Assembly: GCA_025994075.1 (NCBI GenBank)
Contig: JAMQGV010000024.1
Location: 372,001 to 436,000, forward strand
Length of the DNA: 64,000 nucleotides
Reading direction: 5' to 3'
From: Vicinamibacteria bacterium
GTDB lineage: Bacteria; Acidobacteriota; Vicinamibacteria; Fen-336
Both the position numbers and the translations under genes were made by a program. This document shows, one piece after another, positions 10,436-22,706 of the stretch. The notes under the pieces are model-generated. The model did no database searches. It saw only the letters and a list, made by a program, of their open reading frames with translations, and was not told the DNA's origin. Every line of letters begins with the position of its first letter. The stretch's first letter is position 1.

Positions 10436-11209
10436 ATGAGCGCGGAGACGCCGGGCACGCCGGGCACGCCGGAGGCGCCGGGAGCGAACGCGGACGGCGG
10501 GTTCGGGTCGGCGCTCGTCGACGTCTACGTCGCGCCGCGCGAGGGCTTCGCGAAGCTGCTCCGGCTGCGCGCGTTCTGGCTGCCGCTCGGCCTGCTGGTC
10601 GCGCTCAACGTCGCCTTCACCGCGTGGTGGGTGCCGCGCGCCGACGTGCGCGGCATGATGCGCGCGCAGCTCGAGGAGCAGGGGATGTGGGACCGCTTCG
10701 ACGCCGAGCAGCGCGCCCGCATCCTCGACCAGCAGGAGAAGGGCTTCCACTACGTGGCCTGGCCCGGTGCGGTGCTCGGCGCCCCGATCGGCGTCGTGCT
10801 GCTGTCCGGCTTCTTCCTGTTCGTCTACCGCTTCTTCTACGGCTCGGACGTGGTGTTCCGCGACTGTCTCGTGGTCACTTCCTGCACCTTTCTGGCGACG
10901 GGCCTGCTCCACACCCCGGCGATCGTGGCGACCCTGCTGCTCAAGGACGACTGGACCCTCAACCCCCAGCAGGCGCTGCAGGCGAGCCCGGCGACACTGT
11001 TCGAGCCCGGCTCGCTGCACCCGGCGCTGTCGACCCTGTTCGCGGGGCTCGACCTGTTCCTGCTGTGGATGCTGTTCCTGCTCTCGACCGGCTTCGGCGT
11101 CGCCGCGAAGCGCTCGACAGGCTCCGCAGCCTGGGGCGTCGTCGTCCCCTACGCCCTGGTCCTGGCCGGCTTCGTCGGCCTGCGGCTCCTGATCAGCGCG
11201 ACCGCCTAG
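10436..11209 (+). CDS. Yip1-family integral membrane protein
   Basis: A 257-residue protein with a Pro/Gly/Ala-rich cytoplasmic start (PGTPGTPEAPG) and a region of about five membrane helices, including LPLGLLVALNVAFTAWW, GVVLLSGFFLFVYRFFYG and LFLLWMLFLLSTGFGVAAK. The helix pattern and the opening phrase DVYVAPREGF match bacterial Yip1-domain proteins, for which no precise function is known. It lies seven bases after the second permease and is likely part of the MacA/MacB-like operon, perhaps assisting assembly in the membrane. That role is inferred from position only. Confidence 0.75.
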   Translation: MSAETPGTPGTPEAPGANADGGFGSALVDVYVAPREGFAKLLRLRAFWLPLGLLVALNVAFTAWWVPRADVRGMMRAQLEEQGMWDRFDAEQRARILDQQEKGFHYVAWPGAVLGAPIGVVLLSGFFLFVYRFFYGSDVVFRDCLVVTSCTFLATGLLHTPAIVATLLLKDDWTLNPQQALQASPATLFEPGSLHPALSTLFAGLDLFLLWMLFLLSTGFGVAAKRSTGSAAWGVVVPYALVLAGFVGLRLLISATA

Positions 11210-11247
11210 CCCGAGCGCAGGGCCCCCGAACCTGCCCTCCCGCCCGC

Positions 11248-11277
11248 TTGCGCGGAGCGCCCTTTCGGGGTTAATCT
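11248..11277 (+). promoter_or_regulatory. Probable sigma-70 promoter of tRNA-Arg
   Basis: TTGCGC at 11248-11253 and TAATCT at 11272-11277 are separated by 18 bases. Transcription would start near 11284, ten bases before the mature tRNA. Confidence 0.5.
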
Positions 11278-11293
11278 CTCCGTCTCTTCCGGA

Positions 11294-11370
11294 GCGCCCC
11301 TAGCTCAATTGGATAGAGCAACAGACTACGAATCTGTAGGTTGGCGGTTCGATTCCGTCGGGGCGCACCA
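11294..11370 (+). tRNA. tRNA-Arg (ACG)
   Basis: A 77-base cloverleaf. The acceptor stem GCGCCCC pairs with GGGGCGC, the anticodon stem CAGA/TCTG encloses the loop CTACGAA (anticodon ACG, read as ICG after deamination), the T-loop is TTCGATT, and the CCA end is encoded. The ACG anticodon requires the TadA deaminase found at 27536. Confidence 0.97.
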
Positions 11371-11443
11371 CCTTAACCCCTTCATTCTCAAGCACTTCCG
11401 AAACCGCTTCCCGCGGTAGCCCTGCCCGTGCGGGGGCCGTCGG

Positions 11444-11881
11444 CTACCCGGTGGTGGTCTTCGCTCGGAGAGCGGCCTGGCACCGGCCCCCGGCGAGAAA
11501 CCCGTCCTTCGACTCGTAGAGCTGGTACCCGAAGACGGCGACCTCCAGCACCTTCCCGTCTTCCCGTGTGGCCCAGGCACTCCAGCCGCTCTCGAACCAC
11601 TCGATCCCGGACTCGCCGCCGAGCAAGGCACCCAGCCAGGCCGCGAGCTTCCGCGCATCCGCTTCCTTGTCCTTGTGCGCGAGCCAGTCCAGGGGCATCA
11701 CATCGGTGGCGGCGGGGATGCCGCTCCCCGTGTCTCCAGGGCCCGGGTAACGCAGGATCATCGAATCGGTGAAGTCCAACGCGCCCCCGTCGGGAAGACC
11801 AGAACTCACCAGGGGAGTCGAGGCGTCGTAGGTGTCAGCCCAGATCATGAAAGCTACGGACTCGGCGAAGGCACGGTCCAT
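11444..11881 (-). CDS. Hypothetical small protein downstream of tRNA-Arg
   Basis: A 145-residue acidic protein I do not recognise. Visible features are a hydrophobic start (AFAESVAFMIWADTYD), several Trp/Asp-rich segments (MPLDWLAHKDKEADARKLAAWL) and a C-terminal part rich in Trp, Glu and Tyr (EWFESGWSAWATRED, VAVFGYQLYESKDG). It has no signal peptide. The ATG at 11881 is preceded by AGGAG at about 14 bases, while the frame upstream of it looks non-coding. Codon usage is less GC-extreme than in the neighbours, which fits an acquired gene next to a tRNA, but no integrase or attachment repeat is visible. Confidence 0.55.
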   Translation of the reverse strand: MDRAFAESVAFMIWADTYDASTPLVSSGLPDGGALDFTDSMILRYPGPGDTGSGIPAATDVMPLDWLAHKDKEADARKLAAWLGALLGGESGIEWFESGWSAWATREDGKVLEVAVFGYQLYESKDGFLAGGRCQAALRAKTTTG

Positions 11882-12223
11882 GTTCTCTTGGCTCCTGCGG
11901 GGCCCCGACGAACCGGAGCCTGCCCGCCTCACGAGCAGGACGCGGCGCCCGTCCTGCTTCTGACACCTGGCCGCGACCCGCCGGCCTCTCCACGCGTATC
12001 CTCCCGCGCGCCCGACACCACAAAGCTCGTGGAGGAGTTGCTGCCCCGGGTCGAAGATCGCTACCCGATCGACAAGAGAGCCGTCGACGGTGGCGAAACC
12101 CACGAGGGCGCCGGCTGGCTCGCCCGCCGCAACCGGCTGGACAAGCTGCTGGAGGCCCTCTTCCCCCTGAAGTGAAGCCTGCCTGAAGGCGGAGCGCTCG
12201 GCCTCCGGGCCCCGGTCGCCGCG
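11882..12223. other. 342-base interval with no confident gene; possible gene remnant
   Basis: No complete gene is convincing here. A short plus-strand frame ending at 12175 looks protein-like (from a GTG near 12029: EELLPRVEDRYPIDKRA, then LARRNRLDKLLEALFPLK). It has no ribosome binding site and may be the 3' relic of a lost gene. The rest shows no repeat or promoter that I can support. Confidence 0.35.
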
Positions 12224-12628
12224 TCAGACGTGGAAGGCGTCCTCGTAGCCGTCGAACATGAGCTGCACGGCGTCGGCCAGGGCGTTGCGCCACTGGGCCG
12301 CGAGGGACTCGTCCCAGTCGGCGCCGTGGAACTCGCGCAGGCACTCGAGCAGCGTCTCCAGGAACCCCTCGTAGAGCTCGCGCGGGACGCCGATGCGCTT
12401 GTGGCGGGTGCCCAGGACGCGCAGGTACGACGAGCAGGCGCCCTTCATCTCGGGGTGCTCGCGGATCGCGCCCAGCGCCATCGTCAGCATCACCGACTGC
12501 ACCTGCAGGTCGATCCCGGCGAAGTGGGCCCGCGCCTCCGGGACGCGCTCGAAGAAGCGCGGGTAGAAGCGATCGGTCAGCCGCGTCCGCTCGCTCAGGA
12601 CCCGGTCGACGCTTTGGAGCAGGTTCAT
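12224..12628 (-). CDS. Single-domain globin (haemoglobin-like protein)
   Basis: A 134-residue all-helical haem protein. The CD1 Phe lies in PEARAHFAG (F36). The proximal (F8) His is H76 in LGTRHKRIGVP, which matches the RHxxYGV-type F-helix of flavohaemoglobin-like globins. The remaining helices (GFLETLLECLREF and AWRNALADAVQLMFDGY-like end) complete the fold. There is no reductase domain, so it is a single-domain globin, probably for oxygen or nitric oxide binding or detoxification. The ATG at 12628 sits after a purine-rich AGAGAAGGG. It is transcribed divergently from the methyltransferase gene, and a GATACT hexamer on the minus strand near 12666 could be its -10 box. Confidence 0.88.
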   Translation of the reverse strand: MNLLQSVDRVLSERTRLTDRFYPRFFERVPEARAHFAGIDLQVQSVMLTMALGAIREHPEMKGACSSYLRVLGTRHKRIGVPRELYEGFLETLLECLREFHGADWDESLAAQWRNALADAVQLMFDGYEDAFHV

Positions 12629-12684
12629 GGGGCCCTTCTCTTTCGAGGGTGGCGAGCGGGAGTATCGCCGGGATTCGGCCGCGC

Positions 12685-12690
12685 TAACCT
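12685..12690 (+). promoter_or_regulatory. -10-like hexamer next to methyltransferase start
   Basis: TAACCT ends ten bases before the ATG at 12700, and no Shine-Dalgarno lies between. Transcription from this box would begin about three bases before the start codon. Confidence 0.4.
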
Positions 12691-12699
12691 CTCGCTCCG

Positions 12700-13455
12700 A
12701 TGAGCGACCTGCATCCCGTCTTCTACGAGGTCTTCGAGCCGCTGCCGCGGCAGGGGCCGGGCTCGCGGGAGTGCACCGCGCGGGCGCTGGCGCTGTGTCG
12801 CGGCCTGCCTCCCGCGCCGCGGATCGTCGACTTCGGGTGCGGACGCGGGGCGCAGACGCTCGACCTCGCCGCGCTGACGGACGGCACGATCGACGCCGTC
12901 GACGCCCACCCGCCGCTCGTCGAACGCCTCGCCCGGGCGATCGACGAGCGCGGGCTGCAGGGCCGGGTCCGGCCCTCTGTGGGCGACATGGCGCAGCCGA
13001 CGTTGGAGCACGGCAGTGTCGATCTCGTGTGGTCCGAGGGGGCCGCGTACGCGATCGGCATCGCGACCGCGCTGGCCGCATGGTGGCCGCTGCTGCGCCC
13101 GGGAGGGCACCTCGCCTTCAGCCACGTCGCCTGGCTCCGCGACGACCCGCCGGCCGCGCTGCGCGCGTACTGGCAGCGCGAGTACCCCGGGATCGCGGCG
13201 CCGGAGGCGACGCTCGCGCTCGCGCGGGAGGCCGGCTTCGAGGTCGTCGGCCACTTCCCGTTGCCGGCCGCGGCCTGGTGGGACGACTTCTACGCGCCGA
13301 TGGAGACGCGCGTGCGCGAGCTGCGCGCGGTCCACGCGGCGGACCCGGAGGCGCTGGCGGTGCTCGACGCGACCGACGAGGAGATCGACATGCACCGCCG
13401 CTTCGGGGAGCACTACGGATACGTGTTCTTCGTGCTGCGCCGCCCCGCAGCGTGA
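12700..13455 (+). CDS. SAM-dependent class I methyltransferase
   Basis: A 251-residue Rossmann-fold methyltransferase. Motif I is VDFGCGRGAQT (near residue 44), followed by an acidic VDAHPP, then GDMAQPT and LVWSEGAAYAIG, and the post-motif LLRPGGHLAFSHVAWL. The sequence resembles enzymes of the ubiE/small-molecule class, but no substrate can be named. The protein ends two bases before the stop of a convergent gene. The ATG at 12700 has no ribosome binding site but follows a -10-like box, so the message may be almost leaderless. Confidence 0.88.
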   Translation: MSDLHPVFYEVFEPLPRQGPGSRECTARALALCRGLPPAPRIVDFGCGRGAQTLDLAALTDGTIDAVDAHPPLVERLARAIDERGLQGRVRPSVGDMAQPTLEHGSVDLVWSEGAAYAIGIATALAAWWPLLRPGGHLAFSHVAWLRDDPPAALRAYWQREYPGIAAPEATLALAREAGFEVVGHFPLPAAAWWDDFYAPMETRVRELRAVHAADPEALAVLDATDEEIDMHRRFGEHYGYVFFVLRRPAA

Positions 13456-13456
13456 A

Positions 13457-14650
13457 TCAGCGCGCGAGCAGCGCCTCGCGCCACGCCGCGCGTTCTTCCT
13501 CGGGTCCGCGGTCGTAGACGCGCTCGAAGGCCGCCGCCTCGGAGCGCGTCTCGGCCATCGCCTCGAGCAGTGCGCGCAGGCCGCCGACGCCGCGCCGGGC
13601 GACCAGGTGCTCGACGAACGACAGCGCGCCGGCGTAGAAGCCGACGACACCACCGCGCTCCACGAGTGCGGCCGTGCGCGCGTCGCTGCGTTCGCCGGAC
13701 ATGTACTGGGCGAGACCTTCGTGCAGGTCGCGCGGGCAGACGCCCTTCGAGAGGTCGGTCACGAAGGCGTGGGTCAGCTCGTGCATCAGCACCGCGTCGA
13801 GCTCCGCCGGCAGCTCGGGGCCGAGGCCGGCGACCGGCACCTTGACCCGGCCGTCGATCGTGTCGAAAGCGCCGCCCGACCAGCGCGGCGCGCCGGTGGC
13901 GTCGTGATACGCCTCGCGCGAGTACAGGATCACCGGGATCGGCGCCTCGGGCTCGTGGAAGAAGGTCGCGGCCAGCGTGGCCCGGTGCCGCTCGAGGATG
14001 CGCAGGATCGCCTCTCCGACGCCGGCGACCGCTTCGCCCTCGAAGCGCAGGTGGAAGCGGCCGCCGCGGCGCTCGGCCATGCCCGCCTCTTCGCGCTGCT
14101 GCCGCCGCAGCCGGGCGAGCAGCGTACGCGCCTCCGCGTCGTCGGCGGTCGAGAGGTGCTCCTCGAGCACCTGCACGGCTTCGGCGTCGCGGTGCTGGCG
14201 GTACAGCGCCCAGCCGAGCGGCAGCCGCGCCCCGCCGTCGCCGCGCTCGAGCGCGCGTCGCGCCGAGGCCTCGGCCTCGCTCCAGAGCCCCGCGTCGAGC
14301 TCGAGCGCGGCCAGCGCGCGCCACGGCTCGGGCCGCTCGGGGGCCAGGTCTGCGGCGCGCTGGGCGCGACCGCGCGCCCGCTCCGGACGCCCGCCGGCCA
14401 GGTCGGCGCGCGCGCCGCGCAGATAGAGCCCCGCCACGAACCCGGGGAAGCCGGGCAGGTCGGGGCCGTGGCGGCCGAGCAGGCGCTCGGCGACGTCGAG
14501 GTCCGCCTGGTCCGGGACGGTTTCGCCGAGCGCGCGCAGCCGCGTCAGGTCGCGCCGTGCCTCGGCGTCGAGCGCCGGCTGCGCGCGGCCGGACCCGGGC
14601 AGCACCAGCAGCAGGGCCGCCAGCAGCGCCGCTCGTGGTCCGCGGGTCAT
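13457..14650 (-). CDS. Secreted peptidase MA-like metalloprotease with TPR-like region
   Basis: A 397-residue exported protein with a signal peptide (RAALLAALLLVLPGSGRAQ). An N-terminal helical repeat region (about 40-190; LYLRGARADLAGGRPERARGRAQRAADLAPERPEPW) resembles TPR motifs. The C-terminal half is a gluzincin-type domain with the zinc motif HELTH near residue 290 and the third ligand Glu in LHEGLAQYMSG downstream. This layout fits the bacterial peptidase MA family. Substrate unknown. The ATG at 14650 lies 31 bases after the stop of the upstream kinase gene, so the two are probably co-transcribed. Confidence 0.85.
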   Translation of the reverse strand: MTRGPRAALLAALLLVLPGSGRAQPALDAEARRDLTRLRALGETVPDQADLDVAERLLGRHGPDLPGFPGFVAGLYLRGARADLAGGRPERARGRAQRAADLAPERPEPWRALAALELDAGLWSEAEASARRALERGDGGARLPLGWALYRQHRDAEAVQVLEEHLSTADDAEARTLLARLRRQQREEAGMAERRGGRFHLRFEGEAVAGVGEAILRILERHRATLAATFFHEPEAPIPVILYSREAYHDATGAPRWSGGAFDTIDGRVKVPVAGLGPELPAELDAVLMHELTHAFVTDLSKGVCPRDLHEGLAQYMSGERSDARTAALVERGGVVGFYAGALSFVEHLVARRGVGGLRALLEAMAETRSEAAAFERVYDRGPEEERAAWREALLAR

Positions 14651-14681
14651 CAGCCGATTGTCTCGGAAAAGCGCCGGCCGT

Positions 14682-18533
<3,852 letters not shown>

Positions 18534-18630
18534 GTGTCGGCCCCGCGCCGAACGATACGCCCATCGGTTCGTGCTTTCCTGCGGCCCGCGGCCGCGTGAC
18601 AATGCGCCACCACTTCCCCTGGAGGAACGG

Positions 18631-19479
18631 ATGTTCGAGCGACTGGCGAGGAGCTGGGAGCTGACCAAGGCCTCGCTGGCCGTGCTGTCGGCCGACAAGG
18701 AACTGCTGGTCTACCCGCTGCTGTCGGGGCTGGCCTCGATGCTGGTGCTGGCGACCTTCGCGATCCCCGCGCTGCTCGCGGGCATCGGCGACCGGCTGGC
18801 CAGCGGCGAAGACGGCGCGCGGGTGCTCGGCACGATCGTCGCCTTCGCCTTCTACGTGACCCAGTACTTCGTCATCCTCTTCTGCAACACGGCGCTGGTC
18901 GGGGCCGCGATGATCCGGCTGCGCGGCGGGGACCCCACCGTCGGCGACGGTTTCAAGGTCGCGTTCGCGCGCCTCGGCAGCATCCTCGGATACGCGGTCG
19001 TGTCGGCGACCGTCGGCATGCTGCTGCGGGCGCTAGCCCAGCGTGGCGGCGCGCTGGGGCGGATCGCGTCCTCGATGTTCGGCCTGGCGTGGGGGCTCGC
19101 CACGTTCCTGGTCGTGCCGGTGCTCGTGGTCGAGGACGTGGGGCCGATCGAGGCCGTCAAGCGCAGCGCGGCCTACCTGAAGCGGACCTGGGGCGAGCAG
19201 CTCGCCGGCAACCTCGGCATGGGCGCCGTGTTCGGCGTGGCCGCGCTGGTCGTCGGCCTGGCGGGCGTCGCCGGATTGGTCGCGGCCGCCGCGATGGGCT
19301 CCGGCGTGCTGGCGGCAGTCGTGGCCGTGGCGATGGTCGTCGCGTTCGTCGCGCTGTCGCTGGTCAGCAGCGCGCTCGCCGGCATCTACTCGGCGGCCGT
19401 CTACCGCTACGCGGCCGACGGCAACGCCGGCGGCTTCTTCCCGGAGCGCCTGGTCAAGGACGCTTTCGCGAGCCGCTGA
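18631..19479 (+). CDS. DUF6159-like integral membrane protein
   Basis: A 282-residue protein with a short amphipathic start (MFERLARSWELTKASLAVL) and about six hydrophobic segments, such as LLSGLASMLVLATFAIPALLAGIG, ILGYAVVSATVGMLLRAL and a long Ala/Val/Gly-rich pair near the end. The central phrase LATFLVVPVLVVEDVGPIEAVKRS is typical of DUF6159 membrane proteins, whose function is unknown. The ATG at 18631 follows CTGGAGGAACGG with good spacing. It diverges from the propeller kinase gene and shares the 97-base interval with it. Confidence 0.75.
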   Translation: MFERLARSWELTKASLAVLSADKELLVYPLLSGLASMLVLATFAIPALLAGIGDRLASGEDGARVLGTIVAFAFYVTQYFVILFCNTALVGAAMIRLRGGDPTVGDGFKVAFARLGSILGYAVVSATVGMLLRALAQRGGALGRIASSMFGLAWGLATFLVVPVLVVEDVGPIEAVKRSAAYLKRTWGEQLAGNLGMGAVFGVAALVVGLAGVAGLVAAAAMGSGVLAAVVAVAMVVAFVALSLVSSALAGIYSAAVYRYAADGNAGGFFPERLVKDAFASR

Positions 19480-19527
19480 GCCGGACCACGCCGCCTGCTA
19501 GCATCCGCGATCCTCGGAGGGGTGCTG

Positions 19528-20841
19528 ATGCGATCGCGCGCGTGGACGGTCGTGGTCTTGACGATGCTCTGGGCCGGGACGGCCGTGGCCCAGTCGGCGA
19601 GCGGGTCGCTCGCCGACACCACCCGCAAGAAACGCCACGCGCGCGGCTTCGGCTCCGCGATGACGCGGACGCCCGAGGCGGGCGGCATCACCACGCCGGC
19701 AGCGCCGTCCGCACCCGCGCCCGCCGCCGCGGCGTCCTGGGAGCCGTTCGTCGGCATGGACGCCCAGATCTTCCCGTCCTTCGTCGTCTCCACCGCGACG
19801 CTGCGCCTGCCACAGGAAGACGAGGAGGAAGAAGACCCGCGCGAGAAGGGCGAGGGCATGGGATTCATCGGCGCCGCCTTCGAGGGCGTGCGCGCCGGCG
19901 CCCGCCTGAAGGTCGAGATCAAGCCCAACGCGGCGATGGAGGCGAGCGCCGAGGAGGCGGTCGCCGACGACGGCCCCGGCGCCTACCAGGTGTTTCCGCG
20001 CGTCAACTACCGCTTCGACGCGCTGCTCGACTGGCGCCAGTCGATGCCGATCAACCTGGCGATGGAGGCCTTCGTCGACGGCCGCTCGCTCGGCGTGCGC
20101 ACGACGACCGTGACCGTCCGCTCGATCAACGACTGCCCGATGGCGGTGCTGGCGGAAGAGGACGCGGACGAGGAGGACCTCGACCTGTCGTGGATGTTCG
20201 CGGCCTACGTGAACGAGGACCACCCGTGGGTCGACACCCTGACCCGCGAGGCGCTGCGCTCCGGCAAGCTCGACGCGTTCACGGGATACCAGGAGCAGGA
20301 CGAGGCCGAGGTGCTGCGCCAGGTGTACGCGATCTGGCACGTGCTGCAGCAGCGCGGGGTGCGCTACAGCGACATCAGCTCCTCGTCGGCGCCGTCCGGC
20401 GTCGTCCCGAGCCAGCACGTGCGGCTGTTCGAGGAGACCGTGACCGCGCAGCAGGCCAACTGCGTCGACGGCACCGTCGCGCTCGCCGCGATCCTGCGCA
20501 AGATCGGGCTCTCGCCCTACCTGGTCACGATGCCCGGCCACATGCTGCTGGCGTTCGACCTCGACGCGGAGGGCGGGACCACGGTCGGCCTGGAGACGAC
20601 GATGATCGGCGGCGGCGACGCGCCGGTGCCGCCCCGCAACGGCCCGGTGCCGCGCGCCCTGGTCGACCGCTTCCGCAGCGAGCCGTCGTTCCGCAGCTTC
20701 GCCGCCGCGATCGCCCAGGGCACGGCCGCCCTCGAAGAGCACTTCGAGGACTTCGAGGGCGACGACCCGGAGTACCAGATGATCTCGCTCGACGCCGCGC
20801 GCGAGATCGGCATCCAGCCGCTGGCTTTCCGGAAGCGGTAG
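19528..20841 (+). CDS. Secreted protein with transglutaminase-like C-terminal region
   Basis: A 437-residue exported protein with a signal peptide (TVVVLTMLWAGTAVAQS), a disordered Pro/Ala stretch and an acidic run (QEDEEEEDPREK). A beta-rich segment (about 90-200) includes YQVFPRVNYRFDALLDW. The C-terminal part has QQANCVDGTVALAAILRKIGL followed by MPGHMLLAFDLD, which matches the Cys and His steps of a transglutaminase-like fold. No clear third catalytic Asp is evident, so activity is uncertain. The start is taken at ATG 19528 after TCGGAGGGG; a GTG six bases earlier would overlap that site. Confidence 0.75.
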   Translation: MRSRAWTVVVLTMLWAGTAVAQSASGSLADTTRKKRHARGFGSAMTRTPEAGGITTPAAPSAPAPAAAASWEPFVGMDAQIFPSFVVSTATLRLPQEDEEEEDPREKGEGMGFIGAAFEGVRAGARLKVEIKPNAAMEASAEEAVADDGPGAYQVFPRVNYRFDALLDWRQSMPINLAMEAFVDGRSLGVRTTTVTVRSINDCPMAVLAEEDADEEDLDLSWMFAAYVNEDHPWVDTLTREALRSGKLDAFTGYQEQDEAEVLRQVYAIWHVLQQRGVRYSDISSSSAPSGVVPSQHVRLFEETVTAQQANCVDGTVALAAILRKIGLSPYLVTMPGHMLLAFDLDAEGGTTVGLETTMIGGGDAPVPPRNGPVPRALVDRFRSEPSFRSFAAAIAQGTAALEEHFEDFEGDDPEYQMISLDAAREIGIQPLAFRKR

Positions 20842-20847
20842 CCGCGC

Positions 20848-21870
20848 TCAGCCGCGGCCGAACAGCCCACGGCCCAGCGGTCGCGAGACGAGCGCCAGCA
20901 GGCCCAGCGGCAGCAGCGCGAACAGGTACGCGCCGCCGGGCCCGCGCACGACGACGGTGTGGGCGGGGTCCTCGGGGTCGTACCAGCAGGGAACGGCGGC
21001 GCCCGGCTCGAACGAGGCGAGCTCGCCCGGCGGCCAGTTGCCGCCGCGTCGCAGGTGCGAGCCCGAGTCGAAGCCCGTGCCGTGCGCGGGCCGGCCGTCG
21101 ACCTCGAAGCGCAGCGCGACGAACGGCTCGGAGAAGGTGGTCGCGTGGCGCCCCTTGCCGCTGGTGCGCGTGTGCGCGCCGGTGTCGGTCACCACGCAGG
21201 CGGCCTCGCGGTACTCGTTCAGCACGCGCAGGTCGTGGCGGGCCAGGGCGCCGAACATCAGCAGGAAGCCGGCCGCGACCCACGCCGCGAAGGCGAGGCC
21301 CAGCACAGAGGGCCGCGCGCCGCCGAGCAGCGCGCAGGCGCCGAGGAACAGCGGGCCGGTCGCGAGGAAGCCCAGCACCCACGCGCCGGCACGGGTGAGG
21401 TTGACGCCGCCCACCGAGACGAGTTCCCCGGGCCGGCGGCGCGCCTCCACCTCCGTCGTCGCCGAGACGTGGACGGGCTCGTCGCCCGAGATCGAGGCTC
21501 CAATCGTGAGCCGGGTCCCGTCGCTCTCCGGACCCGCGAGCAGGGCAATCGGCACGACGGCTTCGCCACCCGGGGCGACTGACGTCTGCCCGACGACGTG
21601 GCGCCACTCGGGGTCGAACGTCGCCCCTGAAGCCTCCACGAACAGCGCCTTGCCGGGCAGGGTCAGCCGCCAGTCGGCCCCGGCCGGTTCGTCGAAGCGG
21701 TCCTTCGCGCCCCGGCGCAGCGTCAGCGTGCAGCGCAGCAGGTCGCGCTCGCGCACGGTCGCCGGGCACTCCAGCGCGGAACGCGACCAGTCGGGCAGGC
21801 CGAGGTCCTCCTCGGCGGAGGTCGTCACGGCGAGCGCGCAGAAGCTCAGGGCCAGCCAGGGATGGCGCAT
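20848..21870 (-). CDS. Membrane protein with C-terminal DUF3592 domain
   Basis: A 340-residue protein with a signal peptide (HPWLALSFCALAVTTSA), an extracytoplasmic beta-rich half (about 20-180), two adjacent membrane helices (about 185-250), a DUF3592-like module (VVTDTGAHTR, VALRFEVDGRPAHGTGF, VPCWYDPEDPAHTVV), and a last hydrophobic helix (AYLFALLPLGLLALVSRPLG). The function of DUF3592 is unknown. The ATG at 21870 is chosen for its signal peptide. It converges with the preceding gene, with six bases between stops, and diverges from the PAS-LuxR gene. Confidence 0.75.
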   Translation of the reverse strand: MRHPWLALSFCALAVTTSAEEDLGLPDWSRSALECPATVRERDLLRCTLTLRRGAKDRFDEPAGADWRLTLPGKALFVEASGATFDPEWRHVVGQTSVAPGGEAVVPIALLAGPESDGTRLTIGASISGDEPVHVSATTEVEARRRPGELVSVGGVNLTRAGAWVLGFLATGPLFLGACALLGGARPSVLGLAFAAWVAAGFLLMFGALARHDLRVLNEYREAACVVTDTGAHTRTSGKGRHATTFSEPFVALRFEVDGRPAHGTGFDSGSHLRRGGNWPPGELASFEPGAAVPCWYDPEDPAHTVVVRGPGGAYLFALLPLGLLALVSRPLGRGLFGRG

Positions 21871-21946
21871 GGTCGGGAATGGTCCTCGACCCGGGGCGGG
21901 TCCGGCAAGCGTTGCGTCGGCATCGGGTTTGCTCGGGTGTGGAGAC

Positions 21947-22630
21947 ATGGCCACGGTGCCGTCGTCCGTCTCCCCGGAACTGCCGCCCGATCTGCTCCAG
22001 GTGCTCGAGAGCGGGGACCCGCCCGCGTTCGTCACCGATGCCCGGGGCCGGATCGTGCTGTGGAACGAGGGGGCGTCGCGGCTGATCCCGGTCACGCCCG
22101 CCGAGGCGCTCGGCCGTGCCTGCCACGAGGTCGTGCACGGCTACGACATCTTCGGCAACCGCTACTGCCAGGGCGCCTGCCCGGTCAACGAGATGGCGCG
22201 CGGTGGAGCCACCCCACGCCCGTTCGAGCTGCGCGTGCCGTGCCCGACCTGCGGTGCGGGCCCCGTGCGAGTGACCCCGCTGCGGGTGCCCGGACCGCGC
22301 CCGGACCTCTACCTGCTCGTGCACCTGCTCGAGGACGTCCGCCTCGACGCGGCCCTCGCCGGCCTGCGTCCGTTCCTGCCCCCCTGCAGCGGCCAGAAGG
22401 CCGGGCTGCCGTCGGCTTCGCCCACGCCGCTCACCGCGCGCGAGACCGACGTGCTGCGCCTGGCCGCTCGCGGTCGTCAGAACAAGGACATCGCCCGCGA
22501 ACTGGGCCTCAGCCCGGCGACCGTGCGCAACCACCTGCACGCGGTGCTCGAGAAGCTCGGCGTCCACACCCGCTCCGAGGCGGTGTTCCTGGCGCAGCAG
22601 CGCGGCTGGCTGGAACTGCCCTCCGCCTGA
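21947..22630 (+). CDS. PAS domain / LuxR-type DNA-binding regulator with cysteine cluster
   Basis: A 227-residue cytoplasmic regulator. Residues about 20-130 form a PAS-like fold (PPAFVTDARGRIVLWNEGASRL) that contains an unusual set of cysteines: CHEVVHGYDIFGNRYCQGACPV and later CPTCG. The C-terminal 65 residues are a LuxR/GerE helix-turn-helix (LTARETDVLRLAARGRQNKDIARELGLSPATVRNHL). The cysteines could bind a metal or an Fe-S/haem cofactor, or sense redox state. No receiver domain is present. It converges with the decaheme/barrel operon across a hairpin, so a role in controlling electron-transfer genes is possible but unproven. The start follows GGAG at short spacing. Confidence 0.85.
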   Translation: MATVPSSVSPELPPDLLQVLESGDPPAFVTDARGRIVLWNEGASRLIPVTPAEALGRACHEVVHGYDIFGNRYCQGACPVNEMARGGATPRPFELRVPCPTCGAGPVRVTPLRVPGPRPDLYLLVHLLEDVRLDAALAGLRPFLPPCSGQKAGLPSASPTPLTARETDVLRLAARGRQNKDIARELGLSPATVRNHLHAVLEKLGVHTRSEAVFLAQQRGWLELPSA

Positions 22631-22642
22631 GCGCCGGCGCCG

Positions 22643-22684
22643 GAAAAAGGGCCGGGGCCCGCGACCTTGCTTCGCGGGCCCCGG
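22643..22684 (-). terminator. Rho-independent terminator after the decaheme/barrel operon
   Basis: A 13-bp GC stem (22652-22664 with 22672-22684, 7-base loop) is followed on the minus strand by five U residues (A-run at 22643-22647). It lies between the LuxR gene and the convergent barrel gene and may terminate both. Confidence 0.75.
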
Positions 22685-22706
22685 GGCACGACTTCCGGTT
22701 CTCTCT

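Noticed and set aside
11267..11380. GGGGTTAA and TTAACCCC flanking tRNA-Arg as possible attachment or inverted repeats
   Set aside because: Only eight bases, inverted rather than direct, and no integrase nearby; probably coincidence or part of the promoter.
12030..12175. A short plus-strand frame as a full gene
   Set aside because: No ribosome binding site or promoter and no recognisable fold; recorded only as a possible remnant.
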